DNA from: Clostridia bacterium
GTDB taxonomy: Bacteria > Bacillota > Clostridia > Oscillospirales > Acutalibacteraceae
Assembly (NCBI GenBank): GCA_017403185.1
Contig: JAFQON010000041.1
Location: 62,001-126,000, forward strand
Direction: 5' to 3'
DNA: 64,000 nucleotides
How positions within the stretch are numbered: position 1 is the stretch's first letter; each line of letters opens with the position of its first letter. The position numbers and the translations under genes are program-made. Below are positions 42,433 to 50,974 of the stretch, piece after piece. The notes under the pieces are model-generated. The model searched no databases and had not been told where the DNA came from. It saw nothing but the letters and a program-made list of their open reading frames with translations.

Positions 42433-43710
42433 TTATTTCTCAAATCTGATTGCCGCACTCTTGCCGTGAGCGTGAAGACCTTCACGGTTTGCGAAAAGAA
42501 CGATGTTATCCTTGACCTTGCCGAGCGCTTCTTCGGTGTAATAGATATACTGTGATTTCTTGACGAAATCATCAACCGAAAGGGGCGAGCTGAATCTTGC
42601 CGTGCCCGATGTGGGAAGGGTGTGGTTTGTGCCTGCAAGATAATCGCCGAGGGCTTCAGGTGTGTTTTTACCGAGGAAAATTGAGCCTGCGTTTTTGATT
42701 TTATCAAGAAGCGCAAACGGGTCATCAACGCAAACCTCAAGGTGCTCGGGAGCAATTTCGTTTGCAATTTCAACGCCCTGTTCAAGGTTTTTCGCAATAA
42801 TAATTTTGCCGTTTGTATCAATGGATGCTCGTGCAATTTCTTCTCTGGGAAGCATGGGAATCTGCTTTTCAAGCTCTTCGCTTACCGCATAGGCAAGCTT
42901 TTCGCTGTCTGTTACAAGAACTGCGCTTGCAAGTTTGTCGTGTTCAGCCTGAGAGAGAAGGTCAGCGGCAACATAAGCGGGGTTGCAGGTGTCGTCTGCA
43001 AGCACAAGAATTTCGCTCGGGCCCGCAATCATATCAATGTCAACAAGGCCGTAGAGCATTCTCTTTGCCGTTGCAACAAACACATTTCCCGGGCCTACTA
43101 TCTTGTCTACCTTGGGCACGCTTTCAGTGCCGTATGCAAGGGCGGCAACTGCCTGAGCACCGCCTGTTTTGATTATTGTGTCAACGCCTGCAATCTTAGC
43201 TGCGCAAAGAATTGCTGATGGGATGTTGCCGTTTTTATCGGGCGGGGTTACCATAACAATTTCTTTAACGCCTGCAATTTTGGCGGGTACGGCATTCATA
43301 AGCACAGTTGAGGGGTAGCTGGCAGTGCCGCCGGGCACATAAAGACCCGCCTTTTCAATGGGCGTAATCTTCTGGCCTGAAATCATGCCGTTGCCTTCGT
43401 TTATTTCAAAGCCTTCGCGAAGCTGGTTTTTATGGAAAGCTTCAATGTTGTTTTTGGCTATTTCAAGAGTTCTGATAAACTCTTTATCTTCGGCTTCATA
43501 GGCGTTTTCGATTTCCTCAGCCGTAACGCGAAGATTTTCGATTTCTGCTTTATCAAATTTAAGCGCATACTCCTTAAGAGCCTTGTCACCGTTTTCTTTT
43601 ACATTTGCGATAATATCCGCAACGATTGATTCAACGCCGCTTTCAAGCTTGATATCGCGGGTGAGAATATCGGATTTTTCTGCATTTTCTATGTTGATTA
43701 TTTTAATCAT
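42433..43710 (-). CDS. hisD: Histidinol dehydrogenase
   Basis: 425 residues, NAD-dependent, zinc-binding. GLYVPGGTASYPSTVLMNAVPA, the signature DMIAGPSEILVLAD, NHTLPTSGTARFSSPL and QAEHDKLASAVL are present. It performs the last two steps. ATGA overlap with hisG. Confidence 0.97.
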   Translation of the reverse strand: MIKIINIENAEKSDILTRDIKLESGVESIVADIIANVKENGDKALKEYALKFDKAEIENLRVTAEEIENAYEAEDKEFIRTLEIAKNNIEAFHKNQLREGFEINEGNGMISGQKITPIEKAGLYVPGGTASYPSTVLMNAVPAKIAGVKEIVMVTPPDKNGNIPSAILCAAKIAGVDTIIKTGGAQAVAALAYGTESVPKVDKIVGPGNVFVATAKRMLYGLVDIDMIAGPSEILVLADDTCNPAYVAADLLSQAEHDKLASAVLVTDSEKLAYAVSEELEKQIPMLPREEIARASIDTNGKIIIAKNLEQGVEIANEIAPEHLEVCVDDPFALLDKIKNAGSIFLGKNTPEALGDYLAGTNHTLPTSGTARFSSPLSVDDFVKKSQYIYYTEEALGKVKDNIVLFANREGLHAHGKSAAIRFEK

Positions 43711-44330
43711 TTTGCCAACTCCTTTGTGAGTTTTTCCATAAGTCGGTCAATGTCTTCACCCTTGAATTTATAGGATGATTTGTTTGCAATCAGCCTTGCG
43801 CTGATGGGCATAATCTGCTCATAAACCCTGAGGTTGTTTTCCTTGAGGGTTTTGCCTGATTCAACGATATCAACGATAACATCCGTAAGGCCGAGCAGGG
43901 GAGCTATTTCGATTGAACCGTTGAGCTTGATTATCTCAATTTCGCGGTTGATTGAAATATAATAATTCTTTGCAATGTTCACGAATTTTGTTGCAACTCT
44001 GAGAGGCCTGTCGAAATCCTCAACATAATCGTTGGGAGCGGCAACGCACATATTGCACTTACCGAGGCCGAGGTCGAGAAGCTCATAAATATCAAAGTCG
44101 CCTTCTTCAAGAATATCCTTGCCGACCACGCCGATATCCGCTGCACCGTGTGCAATGTAAATAGCAACATCGGAGGGCTTTACGAGAAGATAACGCACGC
44201 CGTTTTCTTTGTTTTCAAAAACAAGTTTGCGGTTATCGCTGTAGATTTCACTGCAGTCATAACCGATTGAAGCAAAAAGCTCGTAAACCTTGTCGCCGAG
44301 CCTGCCTTTGGGTAAAGCTATATTCAGCAT
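43707..44330 (-). CDS. hisG: ATP phosphoribosyltransferase catalytic subunit, short form
   Basis: 207 residues, short form lacking the C-terminal regulatory domain, so it needs HisZ. ALPKGRLGDKVYELF and the PRPP loop DVIVDIVESGKTLKENNL are clear. First committed step. Its start overlaps the hisZ end by 7 bases. Confidence 0.96.
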   Translation of the reverse strand: MLNIALPKGRLGDKVYELFASIGYDCSEIYSDNRKLVFENKENGVRYLLVKPSDVAIYIAHGAADIGVVGKDILEEGDFDIYELLDLGLGKCNMCVAAPNDYVEDFDRPLRVATKFVNIAKNYYISINREIEIIKLNGSIEIAPLLGLTDVIVDIVESGKTLKENNLRVYEQIMPISARLIANKSSYKFKGEDIDRLMEKLTKELAK

Positions 44331-45445
44331 GCCGTCACCTCCCTGAGTGCACCGTTTTCATAGGAATAAACTGTTTTTGCTTTGTAGCCTTCGGGGATTG
44401 AATGCTCAACTCTTACCGAAAAGCCCTTGTCAACAAAGCTTTCTACCAGAGAAAGCAAGGATTCGCTTCTGCTCTGTGTGTCAAATATAATAAGAATATC
44501 GCTGTCAAACTCGCGTTTCTTTTTATAATAAAGATTGAGATTGTCAAGATAAACCGCAAAGCCTATTGCCTGTGTGTTTTCACGAAGCTTGCCTGCAAGC
44601 TTATCATATCTGCCGCCCGAAAGCACTGCCGAGGGGGCTTTTTCAACATAACCCTGAAATATTATACCGTTATAATATTCTGTGTTGTTGAGCACTGAAA
44701 GGTCAATGAAAAGTCTGTCTGCAAGCGGGCTTTTGGAGAGTGATGATGCTATAAATTCAAGTTCACTGCAGGCGGTCTTCATTTCGTTATTGCAGGCAAG
44801 AGCGCAAAGCTCGGGGATAACGGTGTTGATTTTGCCGTTGATGCCTGCAAGTTTTGAAAGAAGCTCTGTTTTATCAGCTGCAACGCCGTTCTTTTCGCAT
44901 ATTGAACGCAAATCGTGAATGTTTTTGCCCTTTACACAGCGGATGATATCCTTCTTTGTATTTTCGCTGATTTCAAGCTCAGAAAGAAGAGAGGGAATAA
45001 ATGCCATGTGCGAAACGGAGAGCACAAAATCCTTATCAATTTTTCGCAGGCTTTTTGCGGCAAGACCAAGCACCTCCGCAATAAGATATTCGTCAATATT
45101 GCCGAGTACCTCAACGCCCGTCTGCTTGATTTCTTTATAATCCAATGAGCTGTCGCTCATCCTGAACACGCTTTCGTTGTAGTAAAGTTTTGTGAGCGAG
45201 TCCGAAAGCTTGGCGTTTTTGACAATTGAAAGGGTAATGTCGGGCTTAAGCGCCATAAGTCTGCCGTCTGAATTATTAAAAGCGAGGATGCCTTTGCTTG
45301 AGAGGAAATCACGGTTATCGCTGTAGAAGCTGTATTCCTCAAATTTCGCCATGCGGTATTCTTTGTATCCCCACTGCTTATAAAGCCTTGAAAGCTCATA
45401 TGTAAGGCTGTCTTCTTTTGACATTGTTGCAAGAAATTCTTCCAT
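44324..45445 (-). CDS. hisZ: ATP phosphoribosyltransferase regulatory subunit
   Basis: 373 residues, a histidyl-tRNA synthetase-like fold without the anticodon domain (YKQWGYKEYRMAKFEEYSF, GILAFNNSDGRLMALKPDITLSI, SGGRYDKLAGKLRENTQAIGFAVYLD). It senses histidine for HisG. ATG 45445 is chosen, behind GGGAG; upstream codons lie inside the promoter region. First gene of the operon. Confidence 0.93.
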   Translation of the reverse strand: MEEFLATMSKEDSLTYELSRLYKQWGYKEYRMAKFEEYSFYSDNRDFLSSKGILAFNNSDGRLMALKPDITLSIVKNAKLSDSLTKLYYNESVFRMSDSSLDYKEIKQTGVEVLGNIDEYLIAEVLGLAAKSLRKIDKDFVLSVSHMAFIPSLLSELEISENTKKDIIRCVKGKNIHDLRSICEKNGVAADKTELLSKLAGINGKINTVIPELCALACNNEMKTACSELEFIASSLSKSPLADRLFIDLSVLNNTEYYNGIIFQGYVEKAPSAVLSGGRYDKLAGKLRENTQAIGFAVYLDNLNLYYKKKREFDSDILIIFDTQSRSESLLSLVESFVDKGFSVRVEHSIPEGYKAKTVYSYENGALREVTAC

Positions 45446-45475
45446 AGTATTCTCCCATAGTATTTTAATGATGAC

Positions 45476-45504
45476 AGTATAGCACACTTCATCGTATTAG
45501 TCAA
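45476..45504 (-). promoter_or_regulatory. Sigma-A promoter of the histidine operon
   Basis: On the minus strand, TTGACT (45499-45504) and TATACT (45476-45481) with 17 bases between, 30 bases before hisZ. No T-box or attenuator is visible in the short leader. Confidence 0.75.
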
Positions 45505-45528
45505 TTAGCGATTTACCACGCTAAATCG
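45505..45528 (-). promoter_or_regulatory. Nested inverted repeats upstream of the his promoter
   Basis: CGATTTA-N6-TAAATCG (45509-45528) overlaps TTAGCG-N8-CGCTAA (45505-45524) just upstream of the -35. Both are perfect. This looks like an operator for an unidentified regulator of the histidine genes. Confidence 0.5.
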
Positions 45529-45595
45529 AATTGTTTACGGTGTGATTTATATAAAATAGACAAAGCGCATGGCGTTTGCCACACGCTGGCGTGAA

Positions 45596-45961
45596 TTATT
45601 CGTTGTTGACAGCTTTGCAAAGGCACTCAAAGCTTTCCTGACTTATAACATGTTCAATGCGGCAGGCATCAATGGCAGCCTGGTCTTTGCTCACACCGAT
45701 GCCGACGAGCCATTTTGTGATTGTTTCGTGCCTGTTATACACATTGTTTGCAATTTCAAGCCCTGACGAAGTGAGGGTAATGGAACCGTCGCTGTCCGTT
45801 ACGATATATCCGTGCTCCCTGAGGTTCCTCATGGCAACGCAAACGCTGGGCTTCGAATAGCCGAGCTCTGTGGCAATGTCGACGGAGCGTACGGCGGATT
45901 TCTTTTGGCTCAGTATAAGAATGGTTTCAAGATAATTTTCTGCGGATTCGCCCATTATCAT
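45596..45961 (-). CDS. DtxR/MntR-family metal-dependent regulator
   Basis: 121 residues. Winged helix (AENYLETILILSQKKSAVRSVDIA, LGYSKPSVCVAMRNLREHGYI) followed by the dimerisation helices with metal-ligand-type residues (NRHETITKWLVGIGVS, DACRIEHVISQESFECL). Short MntR-type, without an SH3 domain. ATG 45961 chosen since AAAGAGG is spaced for it. It has a palindromic site in its own promoter. Metal (Mn or Fe) unknown. Confidence 0.87.
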   Translation of the reverse strand: MIMGESAENYLETILILSQKKSAVRSVDIATELGYSKPSVCVAMRNLREHGYIVTDSDGSITLTSSGLEIANNVYNRHETITKWLVGIGVSKDQAAIDACRIEHVISQESFECLCKAVNNE

Positions 45962-45981
45962 TTTTTTCACCTCTTTGCGGA

Positions 45982-45993
45982 TTAGTTAACTAA
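45982..45993 (-). promoter_or_regulatory. DtxR/MntR-type operator
   Basis: TTAGTTAACTAA is a perfect 12-base palindrome, between the -10 and the start codon of the DtxR-like gene. It resembles DtxR-family operator cores and suggests autoregulation. Confidence 0.6.
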
Positions 45994-46001
45994 CCGTAAC
46001 C

Positions 46002-46030
46002 ATTATATCATATTTTACATTTAATTCAAT
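46002..46030 (-). promoter_or_regulatory. Promoter of the DtxR-like regulator
   Basis: On the minus strand, TTGAAT (46025-46030) and TATAAT (46002-46007), 17 bases between. Confidence 0.7.
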
Positions 46031-46050
46031 ATAAGTTATATACAAAATAA

Positions 46051-46073
46051 ACTCCCTTTGAAAGGGAGTTTTA
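46051..46073 (-). terminator. Terminator after the alpha/beta hydrolase gene
   Basis: AAACTCCCTTT and AAAGGGAGTTT form a tight stem around a 1-base-overlap loop, followed leftwards by T-rich sequence. Confidence 0.75.
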
Positions 46074-46074
46074 A

Positions 46075-47034
46075 TCAAATATATTTATTTATAAATTTTG
46101 TAACTGCATCCCAATAAATTTCGGGATAAACATAGCCTGCCGCAGCATGGGTTGCTCCTTCGACAACAAGTCTTTCTTTTTCGCATTTTGCGTTCTGATA
46201 AAGAGGGTAATTCATATAGAACGGAACTGTTGAATCCTTGTCGCCGTGAATGAAAAGGGTGGGTGTTTTTGATTTTTTGACCTGATTAAGCGGCGAATTA
46301 TCTCTTAAATCAAAGCCGAGCTTTGACCTAACAATCGGATTTGCCGTTTTCAGAATAATTTCGGGCGGAATCCTTGTCATTGCTTTAATCTGAACGGTGT
46401 ATTGCTCCCAAAGCGATGTGAATCCGCAGTCTTCTATGCAGCAGATTACATTTTCGGGAAGAGACTCACCTGTTGCATTCATAACCGTAACCGCGCCCAT
46501 TGATGCACCGTGAAGAATGATTTTAGCTTCACTGTCTTTCTCAATTATATAATTAATCCAGTCGATTATATCAAGCCTGTCAAGCCAGCCCATTGTGCAG
46601 TAGTAATGCTCGCTTTTGCCGTGACCTCTGAGATAAGGCAGAAGAACATTGTAACCCATTTCATAGAATCTGCGGGCGTAGATGTTGTTTTGTGAAGGGT
46701 CACCCGTAAAGCCGTGGCACGATATGGCATAAATATGGCTGCCTTCATTTCTGTAATATATTGAATGAAGGCATTCGCCGTGTTTGTTGAAGGTGAAGAG
46801 CTTTTCGTAAACTTTTTTTCTGTAGAATTCTATGCCCTTCAAAGCTTCATCGGAGGTATAGAAGCACGCCGATTCTTCAGATGGCATCAGCCCGCCTTGT
46901 GCGATAAGAGCTTTGATTGACTTTTTGCCGAGAAGGTTTTCAACAAGGATATTACCGATAACAGAGTAAACAGCACCAGCAGCTATGCCTGCAACTGCCG
47001 TTTTTATTAATAAACCGCATTTCTTTTTAGCCAT
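46075..47034 (-). CDS. Membrane-anchored alpha/beta hydrolase
   Basis: 319 residues. An N-terminal hydrophobic segment (about 8-28) is an anchor or uncleaved signal. The catalytic core has YAISCHGFTGDPSQNN (oxyanion region), LRGHGKSEH, the nucleophile in LHGASMGAVT (Ser about 193), the Asp in FIHGDKDSTVPF, and the His in GATHAA. This is the serine-esterase group with unknown substrate. Own promoter and terminator. Confidence 0.85.
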   Translation of the reverse strand: MAKKKCGLLIKTAVAGIAAGAVYSVIGNILVENLLGKKSIKALIAQGGLMPSEESACFYTSDEALKGIEFYRKKVYEKLFTFNKHGECLHSIYYRNEGSHIYAISCHGFTGDPSQNNIYARRFYEMGYNVLLPYLRGHGKSEHYYCTMGWLDRLDIIDWINYIIEKDSEAKIILHGASMGAVTVMNATGESLPENVICCIEDCGFTSLWEQYTVQIKAMTRIPPEIILKTANPIVRSKLGFDLRDNSPLNQVKKSKTPTLFIHGDKDSTVPFYMNYPLYQNAKCEKERLVVEGATHAAAGYVYPEIYWDAVTKFINKYI

Positions 47035-47063
47035 GGATTTAACCTCCGTGTATTTCTGAATTA

Positions 47064-47092
47064 ATTATATCATACTTCAATATAAAATACAA
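47064..47092 (-). promoter_or_regulatory. Promoter of the alpha/beta hydrolase gene
   Basis: On the minus strand, TTGTAT (47087-47092) and TATAAT (47064-47069), 17 bases apart. Confidence 0.55.
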
Positions 47093-47125
47093 TGAAAAAC
47101 TGCACAAACCAAAGCTTGTGCAGTT
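47092..47125 (-). terminator. Terminator after the acyl-CoA ligase gene
   Basis: AACTGCACAA and TTGTGCAGTT form a 10-pair stem, followed leftwards by T residues. Confidence 0.83.
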
Positions 47126-47132
47126 TTTATAC

Positions 47133-48851
47133 TTAATCGTTGTTTTTGTGTCTCATAATCTTTGAGGTTGTGGTTTTAACAAATTCAGTGCGTCTGATTT
47201 TGAAATCAACAATTTTCTTGAAGGGGGGCAGCTTTGCATTTACGCCGTCAACAACCTCTTTGAAGATTTTTTTGAGTTCGTCATCCGTGAATTTGTCTGC
47301 GCTTTTGCCGTAGCGATCGCTGAGTTCTTCAAAATTGGGGAAGATTCTTGCTGCAACAATAACCTCGCCCTTGCTGTTTTTATCACCGAGAACAAGAGCT
47401 TCGCCAACACGGATATCGGTGCTGAGGTGATATTCAAGCTCCTCGGGGTAGATGTTTTTACCGTTGCTTGTAACAATAACATTCTTGCATCTGCCTGAAA
47501 TGTAGAAGCAGCCTTTTTTATCCATGTAGCCGAGGTCGCCTGTGTGGAACCAACCGTCTTTATCAATAACCTTTGCGGTTTCTTCGGGGTTGTTGTAGTA
47601 GCCGAGCATAACCATATCGCCCTTAACGCAGATTTCACCTACGCCGTTTTCATCGGGGTCAAGAATTTTTGCTTCGCTGCCGGGAATAACCTCGCCAACC
47701 GATTCCGCAAGATGAAGTCTGTCGTGGTTAAGAATAGCGAGAGGTGCGCATTCGGTCAGACCGTAGCCGAAAATAATCTGAATGCCGAAGGCTTCGAAAT
47801 CCTTGAGAATCTGGGGATTGATGGGGGCGGCACCGCAGATGATAAGTCGCATATTGCCGCCGAAGGTGTCAATGATTTCCTTAAAGAACACTTTTTTGAG
47901 GTCGATGCCCACCTTTGCCGCAGCCTTGACAAGCACGCTGCCAACCTTGAAAAGTGTAAGACCGTGAGGCTTTGCCGCAACAGCTTTCATAAGGCGTCTG
48001 TGAACTGTTTCAAGAAGAAGGGGAACAGCAACAAAAACAGAAGGGTTGAATTCTTTCATGTTCTTGAGAACATACTTGAAGCCGTCACAGAAAGTAACCT
48101 TAGCACCGCAATAGGGGGCGAAGAAAAGAATGATTGTGCTTTCATAGGTGTGGTGAAGGGGAAGCATTGAAATGCCGCAGTCTTCGGGATAAATTTTGAT
48201 AACACCCATGGCAGCCTTAACTTCATAGCAGAAGTTTTTGTGGCAGAGCATAACACCCTTTGACATACCTGTTGTGCCTGATGTGAAAAGAAGTGAGCAC
48301 ATTGCTTCGGGGTCAATTTCGGCATCAAGGTAACGGGTGTCACCGTTCTTGAGAAGCTCTTTGCCCTTGGCAACAAGGTCTGTAATGTTGAGTACGCCGT
48401 CTTCCTTCTGGGTGTGCATCATAACAACTGTAAGGTCTTTTTTCAGTTCGTCTTTTCTTTCATTGAGCTTTTTGGCGATTTTTTTATCGCAGAAGAAAAG
48501 CTTGACATCAGCTGTGTTGAGAATCATGTTGATATCATCAAAAAGAAGCTCTTTATCAACAGGCACAATAACACCAACGCCTGTTACGGTTGCCATGTAT
48601 GAAAGGCACCATTCGTAGCTGTTATCGCCGCCTACGGCAATTTTTTCGCCCGAAAGACCCATATCAACAAGAGCGGTTCCGAGAGCCTGAATTTCTTCAT
48701 GATACTGTTTGTAGGTTATTTGATACTGCTTTCCGCTTTTATCCTTAACTTCAAAAGCAGGTCTGTCGCTGTAAAGCTTTGCGCTTTGATTGATAAGGTC
48801 TCTTAAATCTTTGATTTCTCTGACATCATAGAACTTTTTGTTGTTTTTCAA
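47133..48851 (-). CDS. Long-chain-fatty-acid-CoA ligase-like AMP-binding enzyme
   Basis: 572 residues, one adenylation domain. Motifs LLFTSGTTGMSKGVMLCH, GYGLTECAPLAI, GWFHTGDLGYMDKKGCFYISGR and the final TTSKIMRH are all present. It resembles long-chain acyl-CoA synthetases. TTG 48851 is suggested as the start because GGGGGG lies about 7 bases upstream; a TTG five codons earlier is possible. Monocistronic. Substrate not readable. Confidence 0.87.
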   Translation of the reverse strand: MKNNKKFYDVREIKDLRDLINQSAKLYSDRPAFEVKDKSGKQYQITYKQYHEEIQALGTALVDMGLSGEKIAVGGDNSYEWCLSYMATVTGVGVIVPVDKELLFDDINMILNTADVKLFFCDKKIAKKLNERKDELKKDLTVVMMHTQKEDGVLNITDLVAKGKELLKNGDTRYLDAEIDPEAMCSLLFTSGTTGMSKGVMLCHKNFCYEVKAAMGVIKIYPEDCGISMLPLHHTYESTIILFFAPYCGAKVTFCDGFKYVLKNMKEFNPSVFVAVPLLLETVHRRLMKAVAAKPHGLTLFKVGSVLVKAAAKVGIDLKKVFFKEIIDTFGGNMRLIICGAAPINPQILKDFEAFGIQIIFGYGLTECAPLAILNHDRLHLAESVGEVIPGSEAKILDPDENGVGEICVKGDMVMLGYYNNPEETAKVIDKDGWFHTGDLGYMDKKGCFYISGRCKNVIVTSNGKNIYPEELEYHLSTDIRVGEALVLGDKNSKGEVIVAARIFPNFEELSDRYGKSADKFTDDELKKIFKEVVDGVNAKLPPFKKIVDFKIRRTEFVKTTTSKIMRHKNND

Positions 48852-49057
48852 AAGATTTCCCCCCAAAAATATTCTCTGTATATTATTATTGATTATTTAT
48901 TAAACAAAACATTCGATATTGTAGCATATTACCTGTCGAAAATCAAGGAATAAATTCTTAATGTTTTTCTAAATATTGTGCAGTTGTTAATGTTTTGTTA
49001 ATATATTTTGCGTTTTGCACAGAATTTGCAAAAAAACAGGGAAGGTTTTGTTGAAAA

Positions 49058-49090
49058 ACAAAAACTCCATCCGAAGATGGAGTTTTTATT
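49058..49090. terminator. Terminator downstream of the isomerase operon
   Basis: AAAACTCCATC and GATGGAGTTTT form an 11-pair stem with a CGAA loop. T-runs occur on both strands. The rest of 48867-49057 is AT-rich with no feature. Confidence 0.8.
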
Positions 49091-49099
49091 GAAAAATGT

Positions 49100-49966
49100 T
49101 TATATAAAATCAATCATTTTTTTGAGATTTTCAAAGCCGATTTCAATGCCGTCAACGCATTTTTCAAGCCCTTCAAACTCAACGCTTACCCAGCCTTCAT
49201 AGCCTGAATTATTAATGACGGAGAGGCACTGATAAACGGGAATATCGCCGTGGCCGATGATTGACCCTCTCAGATAGTTGCCGCCCCTTGATTTGAAGAA
49301 GCCCTTACCCGGATTGAGTCCGTTTCCGCTTTTGATGTGAAAATCCTTTGCGTGAACATGCTTTATGTACGGCGCAAGTCTTCCCGCAGCCTTTGTGCTG
49401 TCCTCATCCGCACAGCAGAAGTTGCCGATATCAAGCAAAACGCCGAAATTCGGGTTTGAAACACCTGTTACGATTTTTTCAACTCTTTCGCTGTCCTGGC
49501 AGAAGAAGCCGTGGTTTTCAATCATTGTTGTTATGCCTTTTGATGCTGCATATTCCGTTATTCTTTTGCAGCCGTCAACAAGCACGGGCAAAATATCTTC
49601 AAAACCCTGATGGTTTTTTACATCTTCGGGCATTGACCATGCTGCATCGTGACGAAGACACTTCGCACCGAGAATCTCAGCAATATCAACCTTTCTGCAT
49701 ACTCTTTCAACCTCTGCATCAAGGCCGTTTTCATTAAGAAGATTAGCGGAAATCGTGTATGCAATTATCGGCAGACCAACCTTTTCGCTCTCTTCCCTGA
49801 GCATTTCGGCGTATTCATTTTCGCTTACTCCCTCAGGAGAGTCAAGGTCGATGAATTCGATGCCGTCAAAGCCCATTTCCTTGGCTTTTTTTATTATGCT
49901 GAGCTGAGTTTCTTCGCCTGAAGAAATAAGCTGCTGAAAGCTGTAGCTGCTTACTCCGATTTTCAT
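49100..49966 (-). CDS. Sugar phosphate isomerase/epimerase (TIM barrel), copy 1
   Basis: 288 residues, xylose-isomerase-like barrel. MKIGVSSYSFQQLI, GFDGIEFIDLDS, MIENHGFF, LLDIGNF and HVHAKDFHIKSG with SVEFEG give the metal-binding Glu/Asp/His pattern. ATG 49966 is chosen behind GAGGTG. It sits 10 bases after a related gene on the same strand. Substrate unknown. Confidence 0.87.
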   Translation of the reverse strand: MKIGVSSYSFQQLISSGEETQLSIIKKAKEMGFDGIEFIDLDSPEGVSENEYAEMLREESEKVGLPIIAYTISANLLNENGLDAEVERVCRKVDIAEILGAKCLRHDAAWSMPEDVKNHQGFEDILPVLVDGCKRITEYAASKGITTMIENHGFFCQDSERVEKIVTGVSNPNFGVLLDIGNFCCADEDSTKAAGRLAPYIKHVHAKDFHIKSGNGLNPGKGFFKSRGGNYLRGSIIGHGDIPVYQCLSVINNSGYEGWVSVEFEGLEKCVDGIEIGFENLKKMIDFI

Positions 49967-49976
49967 TTTATTCACC

Positions 49977-50822
49977 TCAGCATCCGTGACTCTTAAGGAA
50001 TTCAACCGCCTTGCGGATATCCTTTGCGGGGTCGTCGCCTACTTCTCTTTCAATTGTAAGGAAGCCCTTGTAGCCGATTTCTTCAAGAGCGTTGAGGTAA
50101 TCTGCCCACACAACGCTGCCCTCGCCGAGAGGCACTTCAATGAATGAATCGTCTGTTACGATAACATCTTTCTTAAGACCGTAAACAATTTCGGGGTCCT
50201 TGAAGAAAATCTGCTTGCCGTCTTTAGCGTGTGTATGTACTATGTACTTCTGAAGGTTATGAACAGCCATTACAGGGTCATCACCCGTAACCATAACAAG
50301 GTTTGCGGGGTCAAGGTTAACGCCTACGCCCGTTGAGCCGAGAGAATCAAGGAATTCCTTGAGAATTGCGGAGGTTTCAGGTCCTGTTTCGATTGCAAAA
50401 TGAGCACCTATGCTGTCAGCATAGCGTGAAAGCTCAAAGCAAGCTTCCTGCATAACCTTATATCTGTCGTGATTCTTGTCTTCGGGCACAACACCGATGT
50501 GAGTTGTAACAACATTTGTGTCAAGCTCTTTTGCAAGGTCAATGATTCTCTTTGATTTCTCGATTTTTTCGGGATTTCTGTCTGCAAAGCTGAATCCGCC
50601 GCCGCCAAGGTCGCCGCAGAGAGCGGAGATAACAAGGCCGTTATCTGCTACAAGTTTTTTGAATTCTGCAATTTTTTCTGCATTCATGTTTTCGGGTGAC
50701 ATCTCACCGTGGGTTGCATAAACCTGAATGCCCTGTGCACCCACCGCAGCAGCTTTTTTTACTGCTGTGGGAATATCTGTTCTGAAGCTATCAATTATAA
50801 CACCGATAGGAAATCTGCCCAT
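49977..50822 (-). CDS. Sugar phosphate isomerase/epimerase (TIM barrel), copy 2
   Basis: 281 residues. GAQGIQVYATHGEMSPENM, VTTHIGVVPEDK, FAIETGPETSAIL, NLDPANLVMV and HTHAKDGKQIF with FLTIEREVG match the family. First gene of the leftward pair, with AAAGGAG before ATG 50822, divergent from a Gfo/Idh/MocA dehydrogenase. The three together suggest a sugar or polyol rearrangement pathway. Confidence 0.88.
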   Translation of the reverse strand: MGRFPIGVIIDSFRTDIPTAVKKAAAVGAQGIQVYATHGEMSPENMNAEKIAEFKKLVADNGLVISALCGDLGGGGFSFADRNPEKIEKSKRIIDLAKELDTNVVTTHIGVVPEDKNHDRYKVMQEACFELSRYADSIGAHFAIETGPETSAILKEFLDSLGSTGVGVNLDPANLVMVTGDDPVMAVHNLQKYIVHTHAKDGKQIFFKDPEIVYGLKKDVIVTDDSFIEVPLGEGSVVWADYLNALEEIGYKGFLTIEREVGDDPAKDIRKAVEFLKSHGC

Positions 50823-50902
50823 AACAATTACTCCTTTGAATATGTGTTTTTGTTTATGATATCAAACATCGCATCATTTATCAAGTTTTTTTTGCAATTA
50901 AC

Positions 50903-50930
50903 TTTACATTTTTTGTTTTTGTGGTATATT
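50903..50930 (+). promoter_or_regulatory. Candidate promoter of the Gfo/Idh/MocA gene
   Basis: TTTACA and TATATT with 16 bases between, the -10 in the context GTGGTATATT. Confidence 0.45.
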
Positions 50931-50974
50931 ATTTAGTATGTATAATTATAATTTGTTTACGGAGGTACATAATT

